From contig CAYNKA010000001.1 of NCBI GenBank assembly GCA_964397655.1, forward strand, positions 682,001-746,000: DNA of 64,000 nucleotides, given 5' to 3'. Numbering within the stretch: position 1 is the first letter of the stretch; each line of letters opens with the position of its first letter. This document shows, one piece after another, positions 43,306-51,850 of this stretch. This DNA comes from CAYNKA01 sp964397655. Lineage in GTDB: Bacteria > Spirochaetota > Spirochaetia > DTKZ01. The notes beneath the pieces are model-generated. The model worked only from the letters and a program-made list of their open reading frames with translations. It made no database searches and was not told the DNA's origin. A program made the translations under genes and the position numbers.

Positions 43306-43346
43306 TCCGCTTTTCGGCCGGAGGAAAGCCTCCGGCCGCATGCGGA
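43306..43346 (+). promoter_or_regulatory. Strong hairpin after the binding-protein gene
   Basis: CGGCCGGAGG/CCTCCGGCCG is a perfect 10-base stem closed by AAAG, extended by an outer TCCGC/GCGGA stem. No T run follows, so it is not a terminator. It should protect the upstream message from 3' exonucleases. Confidence 0.7.
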
Positions 43347-43364
43347 ATCGAACCGGGAGTATCA

Positions 43365-44144
43365 ATGAAAAAGCGGAGCAATTTTTTCCATCTGCTGCTA
43401 TCCGTAACTTCCGTGCTGTTCTTCATCGGCGTCTGGCACCTGTTCACGACCGTGCTGCAGGTCGTCCCCTCCAACACCCTGCCCAGCCCGGAAAAGGTCT
43501 TCACGTCCTTCATCCGGAAATTCACCAATCCCAACCCGGACGGAGCGACCCTTCTGCAGCATACCCTTGCGAGCCTTCAAGTCGCGCTGACCGGCTATTT
43601 CTACGCGCTCGTCATCGGCATACCCTTGGGAATCATGATGGCGTGGTACGCCTACGTCGACCGCTTCGTCCGGCCCTTGTTCGACTTGTTGAAACCCATC
43701 CCGGGGGTTGCGTGGATTCCCCTGATGATCGTCATCTTCGGCCTCGGGATAGCCTCGAAGGCAGCGGTCGTGTTCTTTTCGGCGGTCGTGCCCTGCGTGC
43801 TGAATTCCTATACGGGAATCAAGCAGACGAAGGACGTTCATCTTTGGGTCGCCAGGACCTTCGGGGCCACCGACAGGCAGAAACTGTTCACCATCGCGAT
43901 TCCCACGGCCCTCCCCCATATCCTGACCGGCGTGCGCGTGGCGCTCGGCGCGGCCTGGGTGGCCATCGTGGCCGCGGAACTTCTCGGGGCGACCCAGGGC
44001 CTCGGCTTCATGATCCAGCAGTCCCGGGGAATTTATCGCACCGACATCATCATCGTAGGGATGCTCGCCGTCGGAATCTGCGGGGGCATCCTTACCGGCA
44101 TCCTCACGTTCATCGCGGACTTCTTACTGAAGGGCAGGAGATAG
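43365..44144 (+). CDS. ABC transporter permease 1 (SsuC type)
   Basis: Membrane subunit of the importer. The 259 residues have about six membrane helices and the family's ATPase-coupling loop (ARTFGATDRQKLFTIAIPTALPHILTGVRVALGAAW). It is not interchangeable with permease 2: the sequences differ through most of their length. Two distinct permeases point to a heterodimeric channel. GGGAG precedes the ATG; permease 2 starts directly at the next base after the stop. Confidence 0.9.
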   Translation: MKKRSNFFHLLLSVTSVLFFIGVWHLFTTVLQVVPSNTLPSPEKVFTSFIRKFTNPNPDGATLLQHTLASLQVALTGYFYALVIGIPLGIMMAWYAYVDRFVRPLFDLLKPIPGVAWIPLMIVIFGLGIASKAAVVFFSAVVPCVLNSYTGIKQTKDVHLWVARTFGATDRQKLFTIAIPTALPHILTGVRVALGAAWVAIVAAELLGATQGLGFMIQQSRGIYRTDIIIVGMLAVGICGGILTGILTFIADFLLKGRR

Positions 44145-44930
44145 ATGAGAAAAGCACTGGGGAAAATGGCGCAGAACGGCAGCTATGCGGCGGTTTCCGT
44201 CGCGTCGTTTCTGGTTCTGTGGGCGCTCGGAGTCCATTATTCGGAAATAAAAGTCGTCATGCCGACACCGTGGGAGGTCATCCGGGACTTCTTCGACAGC
44301 TTCGTGAACCCGGTCGGCAGGTATACGATGCCCGTCCATATCCTCTACAGCCTCATGAGGGTAGTGCCGGCCTACATCGCGGGCAGCGTTTTCGGCATCG
44401 TGCTCGGCATACTCATGGGCTGGTTCAGGCCGGTCAACTCGATCTTCCGGCCGATCTACGAGCTCATCCGGCCCATTCCGCCCATCGCGTGGATACCCAT
44501 CTCCATCGTCTGGTTCGGCATCGGGGAAGGCTCGAAGTGGTTCCTCATCTTTCTCGCCGCTTTCGTGCCCGTAACGCTGAACTCCATTTCCGGCGCGAGG
44601 TCCGTCGACCCCCTGCTCATCAAATGCGGGGAGATGCTCGGCGCGTCGAAAAAGCACATCTTCACGTCCATCGTCCTGCCGTTCTCGGTGCCGTACATCT
44701 TCAGCGGCCTGCAGGTCGGGCTGGCCGGGTCCTGGGCCACCGTGGTCGCGGCGGAGATGATCCGCTCGACCGAGGGCGTCGGTTGGATCATCATCTCGAG
44801 CATGGATACGAACGACGTCACCCAGAGCCTGGTCGGGATCATGGGAATCGGAATCGTGGGATATCTCTTGGCCACCATCATGAGAAAGGTAGAGGATGCA
44901 TTATGCGCCTGGACGATTCGGGAAGTATAG
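44145..44930 (+). CDS. ABC transporter permease 2 (SsuC type)
   Basis: Second membrane subunit, 261 residues, with about six helices and the coupling loop (GEMLGASKKHIFTSIVLPFSVPYIFSGLQVGLAGSW). Its last codons overlap the first ATPase gene by 28 bases. Together with permease 1 it should form the channel. Confidence 0.9.
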   Translation: MRKALGKMAQNGSYAAVSVASFLVLWALGVHYSEIKVVMPTPWEVIRDFFDSFVNPVGRYTMPVHILYSLMRVVPAYIAGSVFGIVLGILMGWFRPVNSIFRPIYELIRPIPPIAWIPISIVWFGIGEGSKWFLIFLAAFVPVTLNSISGARSVDPLLIKCGEMLGASKKHIFTSIVLPFSVPYIFSGLQVGLAGSWATVVAAEMIRSTEGVGWIIISSMDTNDVTQSLVGIMGIGIVGYLLATIMRKVEDALCAWTIREV

Positions 44931-45673
44931 CCGTTTCATGCCGTCGGGTTTCGAAGGAATTCACGTCGAAGCGGGGAGCCTCGAAGGTCCTCGCCGGCAT
45001 AACGCTCGAAGTGGAACACAATGAATTCGTGGTATTGTTCGGACCGGGGCAATGCGGGAAAACGACCTTGATGAACATCCTGTCCGGCTTGGAAGAGCCG
45101 ACCGAAGGAGAGGTCTTCTGCAACGGCGAGAAGGTCGTGAAGCCGGGAGCCGAACGCGGAGTGGTCTTTCAATCGATGGCCCTGTTCCCCTGGCTGACCG
45201 TGAGGGGAAATGTGGCCTATGGACCGAAGGCGCGGGGATTCGCGAAGGACGTCTGGACGAGCAAGGCCGATTACTACATAGATCTCGTCGGACTCAAGGG
45301 ATTCGAGAACGCCTACATCAACCGGCTGTCGGGCGGCATGAAGCAGCGCGTCGGCATAGCCCGAGCCTACTGCAACGAACCCGAGGTCCTCTTCATGGAC
45401 GAGCCCTTCAGCGCGCTCGACGCCCAGACCAGGTACCTCATGCAGGAAGAGATCATGAGAATCTGGTCCGCCGAGAAGAGGACCGTGGTGTTCATCACGA
45501 ACAACATCGAGGAGGCCGTCTACCTCGCCGACAGGATCGTGCTCCTCACGAATTGTCCGGCGAGGATCAAGCAGGAATACGGGATCCGCCTTCCGCGCCC
45601 GCGGGATTATACCTCGCCGGAATTCCTGGCCCTGCGGGACGAAATTTCCAGGAACATGGACAGGACTCGGTAA
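44903..45673 (+). CDS. ABC transporter ATPase 1 (degenerate H-loop)
   Basis: ATP-binding subunit of 256 residues. The ATG at 44903 has AGAGG upstream and lies inside permease 2; the long open frame before it is shadow. Walker A reads GPGQCGKTT, with Gln where a Gly is usual. The signature LSGGMKQR and the Walker B/D-loop VLFMDEPFSALD are normal. The H-loop reads FITNNIEEA, with Asn instead of the switch His. In a pair with ATPase 2, these odd residues fall in the same ATP site. Coupled to ATPase 2 after 10 bases. Confidence 0.9.
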   Translation: MRLDDSGSIAVSCRRVSKEFTSKRGASKVLAGITLEVEHNEFVVLFGPGQCGKTTLMNILSGLEEPTEGEVFCNGEKVVKPGAERGVVFQSMALFPWLTVRGNVAYGPKARGFAKDVWTSKADYYIDLVGLKGFENAYINRLSGGMKQRVGIARAYCNEPEVLFMDEPFSALDAQTRYLMQEEIMRIWSAEKRTVVFITNNIEEAVYLADRIVLLTNCPARIKQEYGIRLPRPRDYTSPEFLALRDEISRNMDRTR

Positions 45674-45683
45674 GGAACCGAAC

Positions 45684-46430
45684 ATGGAAGAGAGAAACGT
45701 CAAGGTAAGAGTCACCAACTTGTGCAAACGGTTCGGAGACCTGAAAGTCCTCGATAATATAAGTTTCGACGTGCTCGAAGGGGAATTCCTCTGTGTGGTC
45801 GGTCCCACGGGATGCGGGAAGACCACCTTTCTCAACAGCGTGACGAAGTTGTACGAACCCACCTCCGGGGAAATCCTCGTGAACGGGAAGCCCGTGGATC
45901 TGCGGAAGAACAACATATCCTACATCTTCCAGGAACAGTCCACCATGGAGTGGTACACGGTGGAGCAGAACATCGAGTACGGCCTGCGGATAAAAGGCGT
46001 CCCGAAGAAGGACCGCAGGGAGGCGGTGGAAGAAGTTTTGGAGACGGTCGGCCTCGCGGATTACCGAACCTATTACCCGAGGGAATTGTCGGCGAGCATG
46101 GTCCAGCGGGTCGTGATCGGGAGAGCCTTCGCGACGAGACCGGAACTCCTCCTCATGGACGAGCCCTACGGACAGCTGGACATCGAGCTCCGTTTCAAGC
46201 TGGAGGACGAGCTCCTGTCGCTCTGGCGGAAAACGGGAACGACGGTCATCTTTATAACCCACAACATCGAAGAAGCGGTATACCTCAGCGAACACATTCT
46301 CGTACTGACCAACAAGCCCTCCACGATCAAGAAACGAATCACCAATTCCCTTCCGAGGCCGAGAAACGTCATCGACGCCGATTTCATCGCGCTCCGGAAC
46401 GAAGTCACGGAACTGATCAAATGGTGGTAA
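45684..46430 (+). CDS. ABC transporter ATPase 2 (degenerate signature)
   Basis: ATP-binding subunit of 248 residues. Walker A GPTGCGKTT, Walker B LLLMDEP and the H-loop FITHNIEEA with its His are intact. The signature is LSASMVQR instead of LSGGxxQR, and the D-loop is GQLD instead of SALD. These changes complement those in ATPase 1, so a heterodimer would have one good and one poor ATP site. AAGGA precedes the ATG. Confidence 0.9.
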   Translation: MEERNVKVRVTNLCKRFGDLKVLDNISFDVLEGEFLCVVGPTGCGKTTFLNSVTKLYEPTSGEILVNGKPVDLRKNNISYIFQEQSTMEWYTVEQNIEYGLRIKGVPKKDRREAVEEVLETVGLADYRTYYPRELSASMVQRVVIGRAFATRPELLLMDEPYGQLDIELRFKLEDELLSLWRKTGTTVIFITHNIEEAVYLSEHILVLTNKPSTIKKRITNSLPRPRNVIDADFIALRNEVTELIKWW

Positions 46431-46446
46431 CAAGGAGACCTTCCGA

Positions 46447-47865
46447 ATGAAACCCAACATCGTATTGATTAACTGCGACGATCTCGGCTACGGCGACCTC
46501 GGGTGTTACGGCTCGAGGAAGAACGACACGCCCCATCTCGACCGCCTGGCGGCCGAGGGAATACGCTTCACCGATTTCTACATGGCTTCCCCGGTGTGCT
46601 CCCCCTCGCGTGGCGCCATGCTCACCGGCTGCTATCCCCCGCGGATCGGGTTCGGCGATTTCCACGGCGAAATCGTCCTTTTCCCCGGTTTCGACATCGG
46701 GCTCCATCCCGACGAGATCACGATCGCCGACATCCTGAAGGAAGCGGGATACAGGACCATGCACGTGGGCAAATGGCACTGCGGCGATCAGGAGCCCTTC
46801 CTGCCTACGAGCCACGGCTTCGACGACTACTACGGGCTTCCGTACAGCAACGATATGGCGGTCACGGAAAAGAACAAACGCTTCCCGCCCCTCCCCCTGC
46901 TGGACGGCCTGGACGTGATCGAACAGCAGCCCGACCAGCGCTCGCTCACCGAGCGGTACACGGAACGCAGCATCCGCTTCATCCGGGACAACAAGGACGA
47001 CCCCTTCTTCCTCTATCTGGGGCACATGCACGTCCACCTGCCGCTGTACGCGCCCGAGATCTTCGAGAAACGCTCGCGGAACGGGGCCTACGGGGCCTGC
47101 GTCATGGCGATCGACTGGTCGACCGGAGCCATCGTGGAGGCGCTGAAAAAATACGGCGTCTACGAGAACACCATCGTCATCTTCACCTCCGACAACGGCT
47201 CCCGGAACGATTTCGGCGAGAGCAACGGCGTCCTGCGCGGCTCGAAACGGGAGACTTGGGAGGGAGGACAGCGGGTCCCCTTCATCGTGCATTGGAAGGG
47301 GACCATAGTCCCCCAGGTCAACGACGGATTGATCGCGTCGATGGACCTCCTCCCCTCCCTCGCGACGATAGCGGGCGGGAAGGTCCCCCGGGACCGGATC
47401 ATCGACGGCCTCGATCTTTCCGACCTGCTCTTGGGAAAAACGAGGGAGTCCAAGCGGGACTCGTTCTTCTATTATCTCTGCAACACCCTGGAGGCCGCCC
47501 GGGTCGGAACCTGGAAGCTCCACGTCGCGAAACCCAGGGTGACGAGAGAATCCGAGGAAACGACGAAGGACCCTTCGCAGGTGCCGGCCCCCGCGATCGA
47601 CGACGACTCGGAGGTGAGGGAGCTGTACGACTTACGGAAGGACCCTTCCGAGAAGCACAACGTCTACGACGAACATCCGGAAATCGTTCAGGCGATCATG
47701 CGGCGCATCGACGAGTGCCGGAACGATCTCGGCGACGCGTTCACCCATACCAAGGGAAGGAACCTCAGGCCGATCGGCAAGGTCGAGCATGCCCGCCCCT
47801 TGACCGCCTACGACGAGAACCATCCGTACATCATCGCCATGTACGACAAATGCGAAGTGGGATAG
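46447..47865 (+). CDS. Cytoplasmic sulfatase, Cys-type
   Basis: Arylsulfatase-family enzyme that hydrolyses sulfate esters. The 472 residues have Asp11/Asp12 metal ligands (NCDDLGYGDLG) and the modification motif CSPSRGAMLTG, where Cys51 would be turned into formylglycine. GKWH and FTSDNGS motifs, which hold further active-site ligands, are present. No signal peptide: the enzyme should act on substrate brought in by the ABC importer. A Cys-type enzyme in an anaerobe needs an anSME maturase; none is in this window. AGGAG lies upstream of the ATG. Confidence 0.92.
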   Translation: MKPNIVLINCDDLGYGDLGCYGSRKNDTPHLDRLAAEGIRFTDFYMASPVCSPSRGAMLTGCYPPRIGFGDFHGEIVLFPGFDIGLHPDEITIADILKEAGYRTMHVGKWHCGDQEPFLPTSHGFDDYYGLPYSNDMAVTEKNKRFPPLPLLDGLDVIEQQPDQRSLTERYTERSIRFIRDNKDDPFFLYLGHMHVHLPLYAPEIFEKRSRNGAYGACVMAIDWSTGAIVEALKKYGVYENTIVIFTSDNGSRNDFGESNGVLRGSKRETWEGGQRVPFIVHWKGTIVPQVNDGLIASMDLLPSLATIAGGKVPRDRIIDGLDLSDLLLGKTRESKRDSFFYYLCNTLEAARVGTWKLHVAKPRVTRESEETTKDPSQVPAPAIDDDSEVRELYDLRKDPSEKHNVYDEHPEIVQAIMRRIDECRNDLGDAFTHTKGRNLRPIGKVEHARPLTAYDENHPYIIAMYDKCEVG

Positions 47866-47963
47866 CGCACAGGCGGGCGTCGGTTCCCGAACGTTTCCTC
47901 AATTAATTATTTTCGCCCATGTAGAAGCACTCCGAATTTCCCGGACGTGATGTTCACGTGTGC

Positions 47964-48611
47964 ATGAACGGACTCCCGATTCTTCTGCTGCTCATCATCC
48001 CCTGTCTCCTCCCCTCCTGCTCCCCCGAGAGGCCGGACCGCGCTGCACTGGAAACCTACGCGAAGGCGAAGAGTCTCTACCTGGAACGGCGTGGCGACGA
48101 AGCCCTGCCCCTGCTGCGGGGACTGGACTTCGAAGCCCTGCCGGCGGCCGGGCTTCTCCTCGGCAAGGTCCTCATCTTCAAGGGCGCCGAAGCGGAGGCG
48201 GAAAGGGTCCTCGGGAAAATCGTCGAGAAGAGGCCCGACTACGAGGAAGCCCGCAAATGGCTGGCCCGGCTCCTCATGCTGCGGGGCAGACCGAAGGAGG
48301 CGGAGAAGTGCCTCGCGGAGGGGCTCGCCCTCGATTCCGAGGACTCGGAGCTGCTCGCGCTCATGGGAAAGGCGAGACTCGGGAACAAGGACATCGCCGG
48401 TGCGATGCAATACTTCCTCAAGGCGGAGAGCAGCCTCGAACGCCTCGCGGAGGCACCCCTCGAACTCGCCGACCTGTACAGGGGCTTGGGCATGAGGGAA
48501 AAGAGCCTCGTCCGGCTCGAACTCGCCCTTGCTCTCCTCGGAAGGGAGAGCGCCCTCCGCAGGACCGTGGACGCCGCGGCTGCGGAACTCAGAAAGGAAT
48601 TGAAAAAATGA
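47964..48611 (+). CDS. TPR lipoprotein, first gene of the export operon
   Basis: Lipoprotein of 215 residues with a signal ending LLPSC and helical TPR repeats (YEEARKWLARLLMLRGRPKEAEKCLAEGLALDSED and onward). The ATG at 47964 is chosen; a GTG two codons earlier is equal in quality, and neither has a clear ribosome site. It overlaps the next gene by 4 bases. It is the first of eight genes that all overlap or nearly touch. Confidence 0.75.
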   Translation: MNGLPILLLLIIPCLLPSCSPERPDRAALETYAKAKSLYLERRGDEALPLLRGLDFEALPAAGLLLGKVLIFKGAEAEAERVLGKIVEKRPDYEEARKWLARLLMLRGRPKEAEKCLAEGLALDSEDSELLALMGKARLGNKDIAGAMQYFLKAESSLERLAEAPLELADLYRGLGMREKSLVRLELALALLGRESALRRTVDAAAAELRKELKK

Positions 48612-49078
48612 AGAAAGCCTCGTGTCCGAGAACCGCGATGATCGCCCCTACGCTCATCCTCGGCTCCTGCGTTCTCTTCGGAGGAAGGACCGCGCGGGAC
48701 GCCTTCGTCGCCGAGGCGAGACGGGGCGACATAGCCCGGGCCCCTCTCGTACTCGCGGAAACCACGGTCAAGATGGGAGCCGAGTCCGAGAGAATCAGGG
48801 AAAACGCGGCTTACATCCTCATGCTCATCCTCGAGAGGAAAAGGAGCGAAGAGAAGAACCCCTCCGGAGAGCTCCGGGTGAAGGTGAGACTCAAGGAGGA
48901 CTCCTTCGTCCGGGACTTCAGGACCCTGAACACCGTGAGCGCAGAGATCTCACTTTTCGAGGGCGATTCTCCGAATCCGGTCGCTCTCTTCGTAGAAAGC
49001 GAGGATACGGAGGAGACCCTCTCCTCCTACGCCTATCTTCACTCCCTGCTCGAGAAGACCGTCGGGAGGATCGAGTAG
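48608..49078 (+). CDS. Small lipoprotein, export operon
   Basis: Unknown family. The 156 residues have a signal with lipobox LGSC (about residue 18-21) and a mainly helical body (about 25-75), then strands (RVKVRLKEDSFVRDF, VSAEISLFEGD). The ATG at 48608 has AGGA 8 bases upstream and overlaps the preceding stop. It lies 4 bases from tolC. It is probably part of the same transport machine. Confidence 0.75.
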   Translation: MKKASCPRTAMIAPTLILGSCVLFGGRTARDAFVAEARRGDIARAPLVLAETTVKMGAESERIRENAAYILMLILERKRSEEKNPSGELRVKVRLKEDSFVRDFRTLNTVSAEISLFEGDSPNPVALFVESEDTEETLSSYAYLHSLLEKTVGRIE

Positions 49079-49082
49079 GACC

Positions 49083-50483
49083 ATGAAGCGGAGCGTTTTC
49101 CTGGTGTTCTTCATTCGCCTGAGCCTTCTCGCGGCCTGTGCAGGAACCGACGACGGGCCCGCCATCGACCTCGCCTCGGCCCTCGAGCGGGCCAAGAAGC
49201 ACAGCTTCGAGCTCAGACAGGCCCTCTTCGACCTCGGGACCGACGAGGCCCGCAGGCGGATGGCCTACCGGCTCTTCCTCCCGACCCTTTCCTTGAGCTA
49301 TGCCCAGAACGACTCCGTCCTCTACGACAGCCCCGACGCGAGGACGAAGAAGATTTCGGTGGCCTTGAGCCAGCTCGTCTGGGACCGGGGAAAACGCAGC
49401 CATGCCCTGAGACTCAAGGAGATCGACCTCAGAATCGAACGCCGTCTCCTCGATTTCCGGGAAGAAGACCTCATGCTCGCGGTGGTGAACTTCTACATCG
49501 AGATTCTCACCCTCGATATGAAAGGGAAAATCCTCGAGGAGACGACGTTCCTCACCCGGGAGCAGGCGAGGATCGCGGCCGAGGAGATGAGGCTCGGGGA
49601 TCTCAAGGAGATCGACTACCTCGACATCCTCTGCCGGGCGAAGGACCTCGAGCTCGAGCTCGCCGCCGCCCGGCAGGACGAGGCGAGAGCCATCCACGAG
49701 TTCGGGAAGCTCCTCGGACTGGGACGCGGCGAGACGAGGAGGCCGGCGGGAAAAATCGACGAAAATTACCGGGGCTCGGTCGATGCAGGAGAGGAGGCGG
49801 CCTTCCTCCGCCTCGCGAGGAAGAACAGCTCGGACCTCGAGAAACTCGACCGGGACCTCTTCGATCTCCGCGAAACCCTCCGCCGCGAGGAGCGGTCCTG
49901 GATGCCGGAGCTCACCGCGAAACTCGAGGTTTCCGTGCTCGGGACGGCCTTTCCCCTCACCCAACCCGGCTTCAGCCTCGGCCTCGACTTCGCCTTCGGC
50001 GGGCCCGTCTTCCCGGTCTCGGCCGGTCTCAGAGCCGGAAAATCGAGCCCCTCGGAGCGATTCCTCGGTTCGGATGGCGAGGCAAAGGTCGCGGACGACC
50101 TGGAAGGACTCCTATCGGAGGAAATCGCCCGGGCCGACCTTGCGAAAGGCCTCACGACCCGCCGGGAAGCGGAAAGGGACATCGAGTTCTCAATCATGGA
50201 GGACCTCTCCTCCGTGGAGCACGAGCGCAGAGCCCTTGCCCTGCTCGAGGAAAAACGAGCCGTCATGGAGAAGAAAAGGAGCGTGGAGGAGGTGAGGCTC
50301 GAAGTCGGGGACATAACGCGCATCGACTACGTGGAGACGGAGATCGAGCTGGCGAAGACGAAGATCGCCATCCTGGAGGCGGTGAGGAACCTCTTCGGCA
50401 GGGAGACCTCCTTGAGGAGACGATGCGGGACCGCGGTCTTCGGTTCCTATCCCCTCCCGATCGCCGGCGGAGGCTTTCCGTGA
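49083..50483 (+). CDS. TolC-like outer-membrane efflux protein
   Basis: Outer-membrane channel subunit. The 466 residues show the TolC layout: a signal sequence, two repeats of long helices (ALERAKKHSFELRQALFDL and VRLEVGDITRIDYVETEIELAKTK, the latter the typical G-x-x-x-x-x-D-x-x-x-A/E pattern) and strands between. The N-terminal signal has a Cys (LAACAG) that fits a lipobox. It is followed by the membrane-fusion gene with a GTGA overlap. Confidence 0.88.
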   Translation: MKRSVFLVFFIRLSLLAACAGTDDGPAIDLASALERAKKHSFELRQALFDLGTDEARRRMAYRLFLPTLSLSYAQNDSVLYDSPDARTKKISVALSQLVWDRGKRSHALRLKEIDLRIERRLLDFREEDLMLAVVNFYIEILTLDMKGKILEETTFLTREQARIAAEEMRLGDLKEIDYLDILCRAKDLELELAAARQDEARAIHEFGKLLGLGRGETRRPAGKIDENYRGSVDAGEEAAFLRLARKNSSDLEKLDRDLFDLRETLRREERSWMPELTAKLEVSVLGTAFPLTQPGFSLGLDFAFGGPVFPVSAGLRAGKSSPSERFLGSDGEAKVADDLEGLLSEEIARADLAKGLTTRREAERDIEFSIMEDLSSVEHERRALALLEEKRAVMEKKRSVEEVRLEVGDITRIDYVETEIELAKTKIAILEAVRNLFGRETSLRRRCGTAVFGSYPLPIAGGGFP

Positions 50484-51850
50484 ACCTGGACACCACCCGG
50501 CCGTCGGGCTCCGTCAATCCCGCCTGGATCCTCCTCGCCGCACTGCTCGCGGTCCCGATCCCTTCCTGCGCGGGAAAACGCGAGGAGGCTCCGCCCGTTC
50601 CCGTCGAAAAGGTGAAGACGGTGAGAGTAAGGAAGGAAACGATCGTTCCGGTCCTCGAGACCTTCGGAACCATCGTCTACCGCAGCAAGGCGGACGTGTA
50701 CGCTCCCTTCGAAGCCGCTGTCGAGAGGATCGAGGCGGAGGAAGGCGACCGGGTGGAAGGGGGCCGGGTCCTCGCCGTCCTCGCAAGGGACAAGCTCGGT
50801 CTCTCCCTCGAGCAGGCCCAGGCCGCCGAGGCGTCGAAGAAGGCCCTTCTCGTACTTGCGGAGGAAAAACTCGCCGAGGGCCGAAGGTCCGTGGAGGCGA
50901 AATTCCTCGCGGCGGACAAGGCCCGTTTCGAGGCGGAGCAGAAGAAGGCCGACCTCGAAATCCTTGCGAAGGTCTACGGGCACAAGAAGAAACTATTCTC
51001 CGTGGGAGGTGTATCCGAGGGCGAGCTCGAGAACGTGAAGGCCAGCTACCTGAGGAGCAGGACCGATCTCGACCAGGCGGAGAAGGACCTGGCGATCCGG
51101 CTCATCGGCTTCCGCGACCGGGACATCGAGGAAGCTGGACTCGCGACCCCGAAGGACGAGGCGGAGCGGCGCGGCCTCTTCGTCGAGCTCAACACGAGGA
51201 TGCTCGCGGCCGAGCGGAACGTGGCGGCCTCCGATTACGACGCGGCGGTCGCGGAAAGGCGGAGGCTCGAGCTTCTTCTCGCCGAGGCCGAGGTGAGGAG
51301 CCCCATAGCGGGCGTCGTCGGGAGCCGGGGAATAGAGCCCGGCGAGAAGGCGACCACGGAGACCCTGCTCTTCTCCATCTTCTCGGCCGAGACGGTCTAC
51401 GCCCAGGCCGACGTGGCGGAAAAGGACCTCGCCTCCGTGCGTCCCGGCCTGAGCGCGGAAGTCGGGATCGACGGCCTTCCCCCGATGAAGGGGGCGGTCA
51501 AGCTCGTCTCACCCAGCCTCGATCCCCGGACGAAGTCCGCCCGGGTGAAGGTCCTCCTGGACAACCGGGACGGGAAGCTCGTTCCCGGCATGTACGCCCG
51601 GATCGCGATATGCCTCGGCTCGGCCCGGTCCCTGCCCGTCGTTCCCGAATCCGCCCTCGTGGCCGAGGAAGGTGGGAAGCACTCGGTCTTCGTCCTCCGG
51701 GGAGGGATCCTGTTCAAGGTGCCCGTGACTCCGGGGAACAGGTCGGGCGGCAAGGCGACGGTGAGCGAGGGCCTCGAGGAAGGAGAGAGAATAGCCGAGA
51801 AGCCCCTCGGGACCTGCCGGGACGGCATGAAGGCGGAGGCGGTCGAATGA
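50480..51850 (+). CDS. RND-type membrane fusion protein (periplasmic adaptor)
   Basis: Adaptor between the RND pump and TolC. The start is the GTG at 50480 with GGAGG 6 bases upstream, overlapping the tolC stop. The 456 residues have a signal ending IPSCAGK (lipobox), a barrel-sandwich lipoyl half (YAPFEAAVERIEAEEGDRVEGGRVLAVL), a long helical hairpin (about 90-265), the second lipoyl half (LAEAEVRSPIAGVVGSRGIEPGEKA) and beta-barrel parts. The hairpin is longer than in AcrA. It overlaps the next gene by ATGA. Confidence 0.9.
   Translation: MNLDTTRPSGSVNPAWILLAALLAVPIPSCAGKREEAPPVPVEKVKTVRVRKETIVPVLETFGTIVYRSKADVYAPFEAAVERIEAEEGDRVEGGRVLAVLARDKLGLSLEQAQAAEASKKALLVLAEEKLAEGRRSVEAKFLAADKARFEAEQKKADLEILAKVYGHKKKLFSVGGVSEGELENVKASYLRSRTDLDQAEKDLAIRLIGFRDRDIEEAGLATPKDEAERRGLFVELNTRMLAAERNVAASDYDAAVAERRRLELLLAEAEVRSPIAGVVGSRGIEPGEKATTETLLFSIFSAETVYAQADVAEKDLASVRPGLSAEVGIDGLPPMKGAVKLVSPSLDPRTKSARVKVLLDNRDGKLVPGMYARIAICLGSARSLPVVPESALVAEEGGKHSVFVLRGGILFKVPVTPGNRSGGKATVSEGLEEGERIAEKPLGTCRDGMKAEAVE

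Noticed and set aside
43340..44902. Long open lead (521 codons) before ATPase 1
   Set aside because: Shadow of the two permease genes; the real ATPase starts at 44903 with a ribosome site.
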